Source: an uncultured Rikenellaceae bacterium (GTDB lineage: Bacteria > Bacteroidota > Bacteroidia > Bacteroidales > Rikenellaceae). Taken from it: a DNA stretch of 50,934 nucleotides. Numbering within the stretch: the first letter of the stretch is position 1; each line of letters starts with the position of its first letter. This document shows positions 21,071 through 29,248 of this stretch, piece after piece. A program made the translations under genes and the position numbers. The DNA is taken from the NCBI GenBank assembly GCA_947038405.1, contig CAMQVY010000013.1, positions 1 through 50,934 of the forward strand, given 5' to 3'. The notes beneath the pieces are model-generated. The model saw only the letters and a program-made list of their open reading frames with translations. It did no database searches and was not told the DNA's origin.

Positions 21071-21368
21071 CCTGCCTTTCGCAGGCGGCGGTGCGTGATC
21101 GCACTGAACTAAAATCACAGAAAACGAAGTTTTCAAAGAAGTTTGATTAAACTTTTTAAAGTTTATCGCCGAAGGCAGTTCTGTCAAACTAGACTACGAC
21201 CTGCCTTTCGCAGGCGGCGGTGCGTGATCGCACTGAACACATAATCACAGAAAACGAAGTTTTCAAAGAAGTTTGATTAAACTTTTTAAAGTTTATCGCC
21301 GAAGGCAGTTCCGTCAAACTAGACTACGACCTGCCTTTCGCAGGCGGCGGTGCGTGATCGCACTCAAC
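21071..21368 (-). repeat. Tandem array of the dispersed repeat (two full units plus a third core)
   Basis: Units begin at 21071, 21200 and 21330 (periods of 129 and 130 bases); the third stops after its core. Read on the minus strand, each unit has GTGCG-ATCA-CGCAC, GCCT-GCGAA-AGGC, then GCC-TTC-GGC, AAACTT-TAAA-AAGTTT and GAAAAC-TTC-GTTTTC, a chain of small hairpins. The array fills the gap between the rpsN terminator and the sulfatase start. With the terminator it accounts for nearly all of 20964-21431. Confidence 0.9.
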
Positions 21369-21407
21369 ATTTATTATAAAAAGGAATTTTATTTGTAAAA
21401 TAATGGT

Positions 21408-21415
21408 TATATTTG
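21408..21415 (+). promoter_or_regulatory. -7 box TATATTTG for the sulfatase
   Basis: A full TAnnTTTG match 16 bases before the start codon, just beyond the repeat array. The nearest TTTG upstream (21392-21395) is only 12 bases away, so the -33 element is unclear. Confidence 0.5.
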
Positions 21416-21431
21416 TTAAAATAGATTATTT

Positions 21432-22820
21432 ATGAATACGATAACGAGAACTTTACCTTTGATATTAATGTCACTTCCAGTGGCAAAAAGTGAAGCGCAA
21501 GAGAAACCAAATATAATTATTATAGTTGCTGATGATGCTGGATATGGTGACTTTGGATTTATGGGTTGTGATAACACAGAGACTCCAAATATTGATGCGC
21601 TGTCCAAAAGAGGCACTTATTTTACGGATGCACATGTGGCCGCAACTGTAAGTAGTCCATCAAGAGCTATGTTGATGACTGGTAGGCAGGGTCAGAGATT
21701 CGGCTATGAATGCAATGCTGGTAGGGGAGAGGGACTTCCTGCTGCTGAGACTATACTTCCTCATGTACTAAAACAGGAGGGTTATAGAACAGCGTGTGTT
21801 GGAAAATGGCATTTAGGAGATTTAGATTTTCAACATCCGAATATAAAGGGTTTTGATGATTTTTATGGGATCATTGGTGGTGGACGAAGCTACTTCTATA
21901 GACCTAATGCTGATGACAAACCATCAAATAAGATGAATCAATATCAATATAATGGAGAACAGATTAAGTTTGAGGGTTATTTTACAGATGAGTTAACGCA
22001 AAAGGCAAAACAGGTTATTACTCAGAGTGAAGATCCATTTATGCTATATTTATCATATACTGCACCTCACTCCCCAAATGAGGCAAAGAAAGAGGATTAT
22101 AATCGTTTTAAAGGTAATGCACGCCAAACATATGCAGCTATGCTTTATGGCTTGGATAGAGGGGTAGGAGAGGTTGTTGCGGAGTTAGAGCGTACAGGTA
22201 AGATGGATAATACTATCATATTTTTTATAAGTGACAATGGAGGTGCTACGACAAATGGTGCTGCCAACTACCCTTTAAAAGGTTTCAAGGGTAATAAATT
22301 TGAGGGTGGACACCGTGTTCCATTTATTGTTGTTTGGGGGGATAAGCTCAAGAGTAGTGAATCTTTTGATGGGTTGACATCTTCGCTTGACATTTATGCG
22401 ACGATTGTTGATGTGATTGGGCTTAAGAGTTCAAAACTAGACAAGGAGTTAGATGGAGTATCTCTCGTACCTTATATTAATGGGAGTAAAAAGGGTGATC
22501 CACACAAAACATTGTATTGGCGTAAGATGGATTCCCGTGCTATTAGAGAGGGAGATTATAAACTTATCCTTACTCAAAGTGTAGATACTGTACTTTACAA
22601 CCTCGCTATTGATACTGTAGAGTCTAAGAACTTACTCCATATTGAGAAGAAAAAGGGTCGTCAATTAATGAAGAAATTAGCTAAATGGGAGGCTGAAGAG
22701 TGTATCTCACCTATGTGGATTGAAAATGGGTGGGCTCCGATAACTAATGGATACCATCAGAGATTGATGAGCAATGAGATGACATATACTATTGACCTTT
22801 ACAAGCGAAAGAAGAAATAA
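21432..22820 (+). CDS. Exported sulfatase, serine-type (S1 family)
   Basis: The 462-residue product has a signal peptide (about residues 1-22, ending VAKSEAQ) and is likely periplasmic or surface-exposed. The metal-binding VADDAGYGDFG (Asp34, Asp35) and the sulfatase signature SSPSR (74-78) with TGR downstream are clear. Residue 74 is Ser, so formation of the catalytic formylglycine would need an anSME-type radical-SAM enzyme, which is not in this window. GKWHLGD and FFISDNGG supply further active-site residues. The substrate, perhaps a sulfated host or algal glycan, cannot be fixed from sequence. It stands inside the insert that splits spc, next to a repeat array and convergent with the response-regulator gene. 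Confidence 0.93.
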   Translation: MNTITRTLPLILMSLPVAKSEAQEKPNIIIIVADDAGYGDFGFMGCDNTETPNIDALSKRGTYFTDAHVAATVSSPSRAMLMTGRQGQRFGYECNAGRGEGLPAAETILPHVLKQEGYRTACVGKWHLGDLDFQHPNIKGFDDFYGIIGGGRSYFYRPNADDKPSNKMNQYQYNGEQIKFEGYFTDELTQKAKQVITQSEDPFMLYLSYTAPHSPNEAKKEDYNRFKGNARQTYAAMLYGLDRGVGEVVAELERTGKMDNTIIFFISDNGGATTNGAANYPLKGFKGNKFEGGHRVPFIVVWGDKLKSSESFDGLTSSLDIYATIVDVIGLKSSKLDKELDGVSLVPYINGSKKGDPHKTLYWRKMDSRAIREGDYKLILTQSVDTVLYNLAIDTVESKNLLHIEKKKGRQLMKKLAKWEAEECISPMWIENGWAPITNGYHQRLMSNEMTYTIDLYKRKKK

Positions 22821-22879
22821 TACATGAGGTGTCGTTTTTAGGGTAGTTAATAGCCGAATGTGATTTGGTGGAGATCGTG

Positions 22880-22918
22880 GACCTGCCCTAGGCGGGCAGT
22901 GCTGCGTGATAACACAGA
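22880..22918 (-). repeat. Dispersed two-hairpin repeat, minus orientation
   Basis: CTGCCC-TAGGC-GGGCAG (22883-22899) is the second hairpin with six perfect pairs. The first hairpin (22902-22917) is decayed, with a 6-base loop and one non-Watson-Crick pair. It lies between the convergent sulfatase and response-regulator genes. Confidence 0.75.
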
Positions 22919-22928
22919 AATTAACAAC

Positions 22929-23681
22929 CTAAATCTTAGTTAATACCTTTAGTACAGACTCTCTTCGTTGTCGAGAGATGGCTACTTGAGAGTCATCCCT
23001 CATTAAGATATATCCTCCGTCACTCTTTACAAAACTTTTCACTTCGCTTAAATTAATTAAGTGAGATTGATGTACTCGTAAAAAGCCTGACGGAACTAGT
23101 AGCTCATCAAACTCTTTAAGCGTTTTAGATACTACATACGTCAGATTATTTTTCAAGTAAAACGTAGTATAATTGTTATCTGCTTCACAGCGGATAATTG
23201 ATTTTATCTCGACAAACTCTATTCGATCTGATAGAGATAGTGCAATTGTCTTATTTAGGTTGCTCTCTTTAATGTTTTGTATCAGGTGTTGCATCCTAGT
23301 ATTACTCTGCTTCTGATTGATTACAACTCGTGCTTTTTGTACGGCTTGTATCAACTCCGTAACCTCAATAGGTTTTAGTAGATAGTCTAATGCACTTGCT
23401 TTAACAGCCCTTACTCCGTATTCGTCGTAGGCTGTTGTGAATATAACTTCAAAATTAATAGACCCTAAACTATCCAACAATTCAAAACCACTCTCTTTAG
23501 GCATTTTTATATCTAAAAATAGTAAATTTGGATTATGTTTACTGATAGCTTCTCTCGCATTTTGAGCAGAATCGCAAAAGGCGACAATCTCTATATGTGG
23601 TGTATATGTTTTTATCAAGTGTCGCAATGACTCTCTATTATTCTCTTCGTCATCAACAATTATTGCTCTGATATCTTGCAT
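22929..23681 (-). CDS. LytTR-family response regulator
   Basis: This 250-residue cytoplasmic protein is the output partner of the kinase gene just upstream (20-base gap), so the two form an operon. Residues 1-120 are a receiver domain with the acidic pair Asp10/Asp11, the phospho-acceptor Asp57 in LLFLDIKMP, and the conserved Thr and Lys downstream (FTTAYDEYG, YLLKPI). Residues of about 145-250 form a LytTR DNA-binding domain (IIRCEADNNYTTFY, FLRVHQSHLINL, ISRQRRE). LytTR proteins bind direct repeats ahead of target promoters; targets here are unknown. Position inside a ribosomal operon is unusual. Confidence 0.95.
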   Translation of the reverse strand: MQDIRAIIVDDEENNRESLRHLIKTYTPHIEIVAFCDSAQNAREAISKHNPNLLFLDIKMPKESGFELLDSLGSINFEVIFTTAYDEYGVRAVKASALDYLLKPIEVTELIQAVQKARVVINQKQSNTRMQHLIQNIKESNLNKTIALSLSDRIEFVEIKSIIRCEADNNYTTFYLKNNLTYVVSKTLKEFDELLVPSGFLRVHQSHLINLSEVKSFVKSDGGYILMRDDSQVAISRQRRESVLKVLTKI

Positions 23682-23701
23682 TATTTCACTCTATTTTATT
23701 G

Positions 23702-26350
23702 TTATAATGGTATTGTGATTACGACTCTACAACCTGAAACCCCCTCTTTGTCTAATCTATTTGTTATGTTTAGCTTAACTTGCGTAGCTTTTGAATCGTT
23801 AAGCAAAGTTAACCTTTCTTGAATAGAATTAAGCCCAAATGTTGATTTTGAATCAGAACTTTTGTTCAGCCCAACACCATTGTCGATAATATTACACCAT
23901 AAAGAGTTCTCTTCTAACCATAATTTTATATCTATTTGTCCCCCTTGCTGAGGAAATAGACCATGTATAACAGCATTCTCGACTATGGGTTGTAGTAGCA
24001 TCCCTGGGATCTCTATTGAATCTGTACATATGTTATCTGCAACCACTAGGTTGTAGCTTATTGGCATACGTAACTGTTCAATTTGTAGATACTGCTCAAT
24101 CAACTCCAGTTCGGATGCTAGAGGAATTAATGTTTTTTCAGATGACGTTAGAACATTGCGGAGCATACGTGAAAATGTTGTCAAATAGTGATTAGATTGC
24201 TCAATATCACTACGCAGGATAAGAGATTGTATGGAGGTTAATGCGTTAAATATAAAATGAGGATTCATTTGTGAGCGTATAGCTTTCAATTTGAGTTGCG
24301 ATAATTTAGTCTGCAACTTCTGTTTACGAATCCGACTGTTGTAATATATTCCGAAAATAGTTACTAAAACAGTGAATGCTCCTAGTATTAGGTATAATTG
24401 TGTACGAGAGAGAAGAGGCGCCGTAGCGGCCTCTTCTTTATCTTTTAATATAATATCTACTATACCTGATTCAGGGGATTCGATACTAACTCTACCTATA
24501 ATTGTACCATCATTACGAAGAATTAGTATTTGCTCATTACTGATACCATATTTGCTAACGTTTACACTAAAATCAGTCGACTCCTCCCATATATATCCAA
24601 ACCCTTTACTATCTTTTAGATCCTCTTCATCAAACTTATCTTTTTCGGATTTGGGTCTAAAAATCACCCACTCTACACTCTCTTTTAAATTAGCCTCTTT
24701 AAGTTCCGAGTCTATGGATGAAAAGATTAAGCCTTCGAGAGATGAGGTGTATTTAGATACATGTAATAAAATATAGCCATTGCACCTCTTTTGTAGAGGT
24801 AATTTTTTCATAAAATCAAACTTTACATCTTTTATATTCCTAGTGTTTTCGAATTTACTATATTTTACTTCAAGCTTCTTTGCTTCTGCTCTTAACCCAG
24901 GGTTGTAACAATATTTATAAAAAATTGTAAATTCGTCTTTTAATTCAGAAACGGATTTATATTGAAGTCTAGTCGTTAAATTTTTCAGCCATAAAGAAGA
25001 CTGCGGGTAGCCACTTAAAAGTAGCTTCATCAAATAAAACGCATTTCTGTCCTCTCCAAAATAAGCTTTATCTGTCATATTGTTATCATTTAATACGACA
25101 CTATTATAGGTGTAGAACTCTCGAATGAATTTTTGATAATACTCAGGTTGGAATTTATAATCTAAAATAGGACATATATTATTAAATACTGGAGCGCCCC
25201 AGTCATCTATACTCTTACGTAGTCTTGAGCCATTATAAGAGCCTATGAAGTATGCAGAACTTTTAATGTAATCTAAGCTCAACAGTGCAGATGTATACCA
25301 ATATCTAGATATCTTAGACTCATTAGGGTATAACAACTCATCATATAGTTGTTCGATCTTCTTTATAGTTCGATCTACTTCAATTTTATAAGTATTCCCG
25401 TGGTGAAAATTATTATGAATATCATCAATATACTCGTCTATTTTGTATGAGACTCTACATATTTCAGCTCCTTGACCACTAAAAGTGACATTCCTATCTT
25501 TGTCCTTTGATATCACTAATGAATCCCCAGGAGAGAGCCAGATGTAAGAGCCTTCTACCCACCTTTTGATAGGTTTATCTAGGAATATAGAGATTGAGTA
25601 TAAATTTTCATTCTCCTTTTTTAAATACTCAGCAGTACTTTTATAAACTAGCTGATTGTCGTACATCTTAGGATTATCCAGTTGTGCATATCCGTCTAGT
25701 TTGTAAAAGACAAAAGTGTTAGGTTTGAGGGCAAACGAGGCATCAACTATATTGCAATTTGATATCGAGGTGGTTTTGTCTTGAAGTAACCAAGATTTTA
25801 TCTGTTCAGAAATGTCATTTATATGTAATTCTCTGCCAGTATAAGTTCCGCTGGACCCTTTATCTCTAGTGTTTTTTAACCCATGTATATAATCTCTTAT
25901 TCCATAGTATCTTGTAGTGTCAGATCGAGTTATGTCTATTGACGGGAGGTCGTTTGTTAATAGAGAGGTCGTCATGGTAATCTTAGGAGGATCAGTAATG
26001 ATTTTATCTCTATCTTTAGAGATAAAATCACCATCCATCCTAAAATCAGTATCTATGTAAAATGAAGTGCTTGTAGCTCCTTCATTACTTGGGATTTTAT
26101 GGAAAAGGTTTGTTAATACAAACTCAATAGTAACCTCATCTTTAGTGCTATTAGTTACAGTTCCTTTCCAAGTGGATGAGAACTCCTCTCCGATACTATT
26201 TATTGGTTTCGTGTTATTTAACACAAACCAATCCCCCAATTTTAGTTTGTCGAATGCTACTGCATTGTCCGTATTAGCCCAAATAGAATTTGTACAAACA
26301 ATTAGGAGTAAACTAACTCCTAGTAGTCGTTTAAACAATAAATTTTTCAT
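23702..26350 (-). CDS. LytS-type sensor histidine kinase with a large thioredoxin-family-like ectodomain
   Basis: The 882-residue product has a signal peptide (residues 1-25), a long extracytoplasmic part to about 645, one membrane segment (about 651-670), and a kinase core. The core belongs to the His_kinase/LytS group: QMNPHFIFNALTSIQ with His698, IVENAVIHG with Asn792 in the N box, and DNGVGL and FGLNSIQERL in the ATPase domain. The ectodomain holds a stretch with WLSPGDSLVI and VTFSGQGAE, like the beta domain ahead of TlpA-type thioredoxins. A later stretch, with GYILLHVSKYTSS and YGISNEQILILRNDGTIIGR, resembles a thioredoxin fold with no CxxC pair. This suggests a binding rather than redox role (inference). 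It is co-transcribed with the LytTR regulator. Confidence 0.9.
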   Translation of the reverse strand: MKNLLFKRLLGVSLLLIVCTNSIWANTDNAVAFDKLKLGDWFVLNNTKPINSIGEEFSSTWKGTVTNSTKDEVTIEFVLTNLFHKIPSNEGATSTSFYIDTDFRMDGDFISKDRDKIITDPPKITMTTSLLTNDLPSIDITRSDTTRYYGIRDYIHGLKNTRDKGSSGTYTGRELHINDISEQIKSWLLQDKTTSISNCNIVDASFALKPNTFVFYKLDGYAQLDNPKMYDNQLVYKSTAEYLKKENENLYSISIFLDKPIKRWVEGSYIWLSPGDSLVISKDKDRNVTFSGQGAEICRVSYKIDEYIDDIHNNFHHGNTYKIEVDRTIKKIEQLYDELLYPNESKISRYWYTSALLSLDYIKSSAYFIGSYNGSRLRKSIDDWGAPVFNNICPILDYKFQPEYYQKFIREFYTYNSVVLNDNNMTDKAYFGEDRNAFYLMKLLLSGYPQSSLWLKNLTTRLQYKSVSELKDEFTIFYKYCYNPGLRAEAKKLEVKYSKFENTRNIKDVKFDFMKKLPLQKRCNGYILLHVSKYTSSLEGLIFSSIDSELKEANLKESVEWVIFRPKSEKDKFDEEDLKDSKGFGYIWEESTDFSVNVSKYGISNEQILILRNDGTIIGRVSIESPESGIVDIILKDKEEAATAPLLSRTQLYLILGAFTVLVTIFGIYYNSRIRKQKLQTKLSQLKLKAIRSQMNPHFIFNALTSIQSLILRSDIEQSNHYLTTFSRMLRNVLTSSEKTLIPLASELELIEQYLQIEQLRMPISYNLVVADNICTDSIEIPGMLLQPIVENAVIHGLFPQQGGQIDIKLWLEENSLWCNIIDNGVGLNKSSDSKSTFGLNSIQERLTLLNDSKATQVKLNITNRLDKEGVSGCRVVITIPL

Positions 26351-26414
26351 TGTCGTAGTTTTTATTATTAATAATTCTTTAGCTAAAAAGGTAGCGCTAC
26401 TCTCTTTCTTGAAA

Positions 26415-26422
26415 CAAAAGTA
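26415..26422 (-). promoter_or_regulatory. -7 box TACTTTTG for the kinase-regulator operon
   Basis: Minus-strand TACTTTTG matches TAnnTTTG, 64 bases before the kinase start codon. No TTG is visible at the expected -33 position, so the promoter may be weak or activator-dependent. Confidence 0.45.
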
Positions 26423-26494
26423 TAAATTAGTTTATATATTATTTTATGTAATGAGTATTTGGTCACTTTTAATGAGTATTTGAATACTATATAG

Positions 26495-26542
26495 TTTAGT
26501 GTGATCACGCACCTCGGGCAGTGTTGCGTGATCGAACTGAAC
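26495..26542. repeat. Two facing cores of the dispersed repeat
   Basis: A plus-orientation hairpin GTGTG-ATCA-CGCAC (26499-26512, one wobble) is followed by a minus-orientation copy, TGCGTGATCGAACTGAAC (26525-26542), differing by one base from the usual core. The second hairpin is reduced. It is the only copy found as an inverted pair. Apart from the relic at 10649-10703, it is the only copy between divergent genes. Confidence 0.7.
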
Positions 26543-26641
26543 AAATTACCATAAGAATCGCAGTTTTGATGAAATATTCGAGAAAAAGGATAAAAACATC
26601 ACGTATTTATCAAATTAATAGTAGATTACAAAAATTATTAT

Positions 26642-26649
26642 TAACTTTG
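26642..26649 (+). promoter_or_regulatory. -7 box TAACTTTG for the rpsH-rplQ segment
   Basis: A full TAnnTTTG match, 38 bases before rpsH. No TTG lies at the expected -33 position. A promoter is needed here because the upstream half of spc ends in a terminator 5.6 kb away. Confidence 0.55.
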
Positions 26650-26687
26650 CGAACTTAATATTTTATACACTAAACTATTTTATAACA

Positions 26688-27086
26688 ATGACTGATCCTA
26701 TATCAGACTTCCTGACTCGTATCAGGAACGCAGTGAAAGCCAACCATAAGGTGGTTGCAGCTCCTGCATCAAAGATCAAAGAGGAGATCGCAAAGATCCT
26801 TCTTGATCAGGGTTACATCCTTGCCTATAAGGTTGATACAGATGAAAAAGGCCACAAATCTATTAAGGTTGCCTTAAAGTATCAAGCTGAAACCAAAATC
26901 AATGCAATCAAAGGATTGCGTCGTGTTAGCCGTCCAGGTTTACGTCGCTATGCTAGTGTTACAGAGATGCCTAGAGTATTGAATGGGCTTGGTATTGCTA
27001 TCGTATCAACTTCTAAGGGAGTGATGACTAACAAAAAAGCACTCCAAGAAAATGTTGGTGGTGAAGTAATGTGCTATATTTACTAA
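26688..27086 (+). CDS. rpsH: 30S ribosomal protein S8
   Basis: S8 binds the central domain of 16S rRNA early in assembly and in E. coli represses the spc operon. The 132-residue product starts MTDPISDFLTRIRNA, and the signature STSKGVMTNKKA is near the end. It now heads a separate segment, having been parted from rpsN by the sulfatase/two-component insert. Twenty bases separate it from rplF. Confidence 0.98.
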   Translation: MTDPISDFLTRIRNAVKANHKVVAAPASKIKEEIAKILLDQGYILAYKVDTDEKGHKSIKVALKYQAETKINAIKGLRRVSRPGLRRYASVTEMPRVLNGLGIAIVSTSKGVMTNKKALQENVGGEVMCYIY

Positions 27087-27106
27087 TTGCTTAAAAAAAA
27101 TTAAGA

Positions 27107-27664
27107 ATGTCAAGAATTGGAAAACTGCCTGTAAACTTGCCTGCTGGTGTTACGGTAACCGTATCTCCTGAGAATTTGGTAAGCGTAAAAGGACCTCTAG
27201 GAACTTTGAGTCAGAGTGTTCACTCCGATATCGTAGTAACAGTAGAGGGAAGCGTATTGACAGTAACTCGTCCTACGAATCAACCCCGCCATCGCTCAAT
27301 GCATGGTCTTTATCGCTCTCTAATCAGTAACATGGTTGAAGGTGTATCAAAAGGATACGAAACTAAACAAGAGTTAGTTGGTGTTGGTTACAAAGCTGAA
27401 GTAAAAGGTTCAGTAATTGAGTTCAGTTTAGGTTACTCGCATGATATCTATCTGCAATTGCCTGCTGAAGTTAAAGCTGAAGCTATTACAGAGAAGAAAA
27501 AGAACCCTATCGTTACTTTGAAAAGTATTGATAAACAACTTATCGGACAAGTTGCCGCTAAGATTCGTTCACTTCGTAAGCCAGAGCCTTATAAAGGAAA
27601 AGGTATTAAGTTTGTTGGTGAGCAGCTTCGTAGAAAAGCTGGTAAATCTGCTAACGCTAAATAG
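27107..27664 (+). CDS. rplF: 50S ribosomal protein L6
   Basis: L6 lies at the base of the L7/L12 stalk near the factor-binding site. The 185 residues begin MSRIGKLPVNLPAGVTV and end with the diagnostic PEPYKGKGIKFVGEQLRRKAGK. Length is close to the 177 of E. coli. rplR follows after 15 bases. Confidence 0.98.
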   Translation: MSRIGKLPVNLPAGVTVTVSPENLVSVKGPLGTLSQSVHSDIVVTVEGSVLTVTRPTNQPRHRSMHGLYRSLISNMVEGVSKGYETKQELVGVGYKAEVKGSVIEFSLGYSHDIYLQLPAEVKAEAITEKKKNPIVTLKSIDKQLIGQVAAKIRSLRKPEPYKGKGIKFVGEQLRRKAGKSANAK

Positions 27665-27679
27665 TAAAATCGTAAAATT

Positions 27680-28042
27680 ATGTCATTAAATAAATTACAA
27701 AGAAGATCGAGAATTAAGATGCGTATCCGTAAGATTGTTAGCGGAACAGCAACTACACCTCGTATGTCTGTGTTTAGAAGTAACAAACAAATCTCTATAC
27801 AGATGATTGATGATGTTAGCGGAGTTACTTTAGCATCAGCCACTTCTTTAGATAAGGAGATCGTTGAAAAAGTAGCAGGTCTAAACAAAACCCAAGTAGC
27901 TGCCTTAGTTGGTAAGCTAGCAGCTGAACGTGCAGCGGCTAAGGGTATAACTGAAGTATCATTCGACAGAAATGGATACCTATATCACGGAAGAGTAAGA
28001 GTATTAGCAGAAGCTGCCCGTGAAGGTGGACTTAAATTCTAA
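27680..28042 (+). CDS. rplR: 50S ribosomal protein L18
   Basis: L18 attaches 5S rRNA to the large subunit together with L5. The 120-residue protein has the family segments [18 protein letters not shown] and [23 protein letters not shown]. The basic N-terminus precedes the folded core. rpsE follows after 7 bases. Confidence 0.97.
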   Translation: MSLNKLQRRSRIKMRIRKIVSGTATTPRMSVFRSNKQISIQMIDDVSGVTLASATSLDKEIVEKVAGLNKTQVAALVGKLAAERAAAKGITEVSFDRNGYLYHGRVRVLAEAAREGGLKF

Positions 28043-28049
28043 GTAAAGT

Positions 28050-28568
28050 ATGTCAAATACAAATATAAAAAAGGTAAGAACAAACGACCTAGAGCTTAAA
28101 GATAGACTAGTTAGTATCCAGAGAGTTACTAAGGTAACTAAAGGAGGTCGTACATTTAGTTTCTCTGCAATCGTTGTTGTTGGTAACGAAAACGGTATCG
28201 TAGGATACGGTCTTGGTAAAGCAAGTGAGGTTACAACTGCAATCGCAAAGGGAATCGAAGATGCTAAGAAAAATCTTGTTAAAATTCCTATTCTTAAGGG
28301 AACTATTCCACACAAACAAGAGGCACATTTTAGTGGATCAGAAGTTATGATCCGTCCAGCAGCTCCTGGAACAGGAGTTATTGCAGGAGGTGCAATGCGT
28401 GCTGTGTTAGAGAGTGTTGGAATCCAAAACGTTTTAGCAAAAAGTAAAGGTTCTTCGAACCCTCACAACCTTGTTAAGGCAACTGTACTAGCATTAACTG
28501 AGCTTAGAGATGCTCTAACAATTGCTCAAGTACGTGGAATTTCAATGAATAAAGTATTTAACGGTTAA
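28050..28568 (+). CDS. rpsE: 30S ribosomal protein S5
   Basis: S5 is at the mRNA entry and influences accuracy with S4 and S12. The 172 residues contain the dsRNA-binding part [20 protein letters not shown] with [13 protein letters not shown], and [17 protein letters not shown] in the C-terminal domain. The loop around VTKGGRTFS, where spectinomycin-resistance changes occur, appears standard. rpmD follows after 11 bases. Confidence 0.98.
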   Translation: MSNTNIKKVRTNDLELKDRLVSIQRVTKVTKGGRTFSFSAIVVVGNENGIVGYGLGKASEVTTAIAKGIEDAKKNLVKIPILKGTIPHKQEAHFSGSEVMIRPAAPGTGVIAGGAMRAVLESVGIQNVLAKSKGSSNPHNLVKATVLALTELRDALTIAQVRGISMNKVFNG

Positions 28569-28579
28569 TCTTTAGTGAA

Positions 28580-28759
28580 ATGGCAAAATTAAAAATTACA
28601 CAAGTAATAAGCCGCATTGGTAGTACTGAGCGTCAAAAAAGAAACTTAGACGCACTAGGACTAACTAAGGTTAATAAGACAGTTCTTCATGAAGATTCTG
28701 CAATAATCCTTGGTATGCTTGCAAAGGTTCAGCACTTAGTAACTGTTGAAAAGGAATAA
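28580..28759 (+). CDS. rpmD: 50S ribosomal protein L30
   Basis: A short gene of 59 codons read directly from the sequence. The product begins MAKLKITQVISRIGSTERQK, has LDALGLTKVNKTV and ends MLAKVQHLVTVEKE. L30 is a small two-helix, three-strand protein of the large subunit. Its position between rpsE and rplO is the standard one. Confidence 0.96.
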   Translation: MAKLKITQVISRIGSTERQKRNLDALGLTKVNKTVLHEDSAIILGMLAKVQHLVTVEKE

Positions 28760-28789
28760 TTAAGTTATTAACAATCAAGAATTGATACG

Positions 28790-29236
28790 ATGAATCTCAA
28801 TAATTTAAAACCCGCTAAAGGGTCTACGCATCACGAGAAAAGAATCGGTCGTGGACAAGGTTCTGGGCACGGTGGAACATCTACTCGTGGTCATAAAGGA
28901 GCTCAGTCTCGTTCAGGTTACTCAAGAAAACAAGGTTTTGAAGGTGGTCAAATGCCACTTCAAAGACGTTTACCTAAATTTGGTTTTACAAGTCTTAACA
29001 GAGTTGAATACAGAGGTATCAACCTTTGTGACATCGAAGAGCTAGTAATTGCAAACTCATTGACAGTTGTCTCTATTGAGACACTTATCGAGTCTGGATT
29101 AGCTTCTAAGAATGATAAAATCAAAATCATGGGTAAGGGTATACTTACAAAAGCTATTGAAATAACTGCTAACGCATTTACAAAAAATGCAGCTGCAGCT
29201 ATCGAAGCGCTAGGAGGTAAAGTTACTAAACTTTAA
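28790..29236 (+). CDS. rplO: 50S ribosomal protein L15
   Basis: L15 is a late-assembly protein in the interior of the large subunit. The 148-residue product begins MNLNNLKPAKGSTHHEKRIG, and its Gly-rich basic extension (GRGQGSGHGGTSTRGHKGAQ) and PLQRRLPKFGF are diagnostic. secY follows after 12 bases. Confidence 0.98.
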   Translation: MNLNNLKPAKGSTHHEKRIGRGQGSGHGGTSTRGHKGAQSRSGYSRKQGFEGGQMPLQRRLPKFGFTSLNRVEYRGINLCDIEELVIANSLTVVSIETLIESGLASKNDKIKIMGKGILTKAIEITANAFTKNAAAAIEALGGKVTKL

Positions 29237-29248
29237 TCAAATTTAGCG

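Larger units (their letters stand above)
26351..26687. other. Divergent non-coding region between the kinase gene and rpsH
   Basis: These 337 bases carry a minus-strand -7 box for the kinase (26415-26422), an inverted pair of dispersed-repeat cores (26495-26542) and a plus-strand -7 box for rpsH (26642-26649). The rest is AT-rich and I see no gene in it. Confidence 0.7.

Noticed and set aside
21071-21368. CRISPR array
   Set aside because: The whole 130-base unit repeats, with no short repeats separated by unique spacers, and there are no cas genes.
20964-26687. Transposon or integrative element as the cause of the spc split
   Set aside because: No transposase, integrase, target duplication or terminal inverted repeats were found at the borders; only the small dispersed repeats are present.
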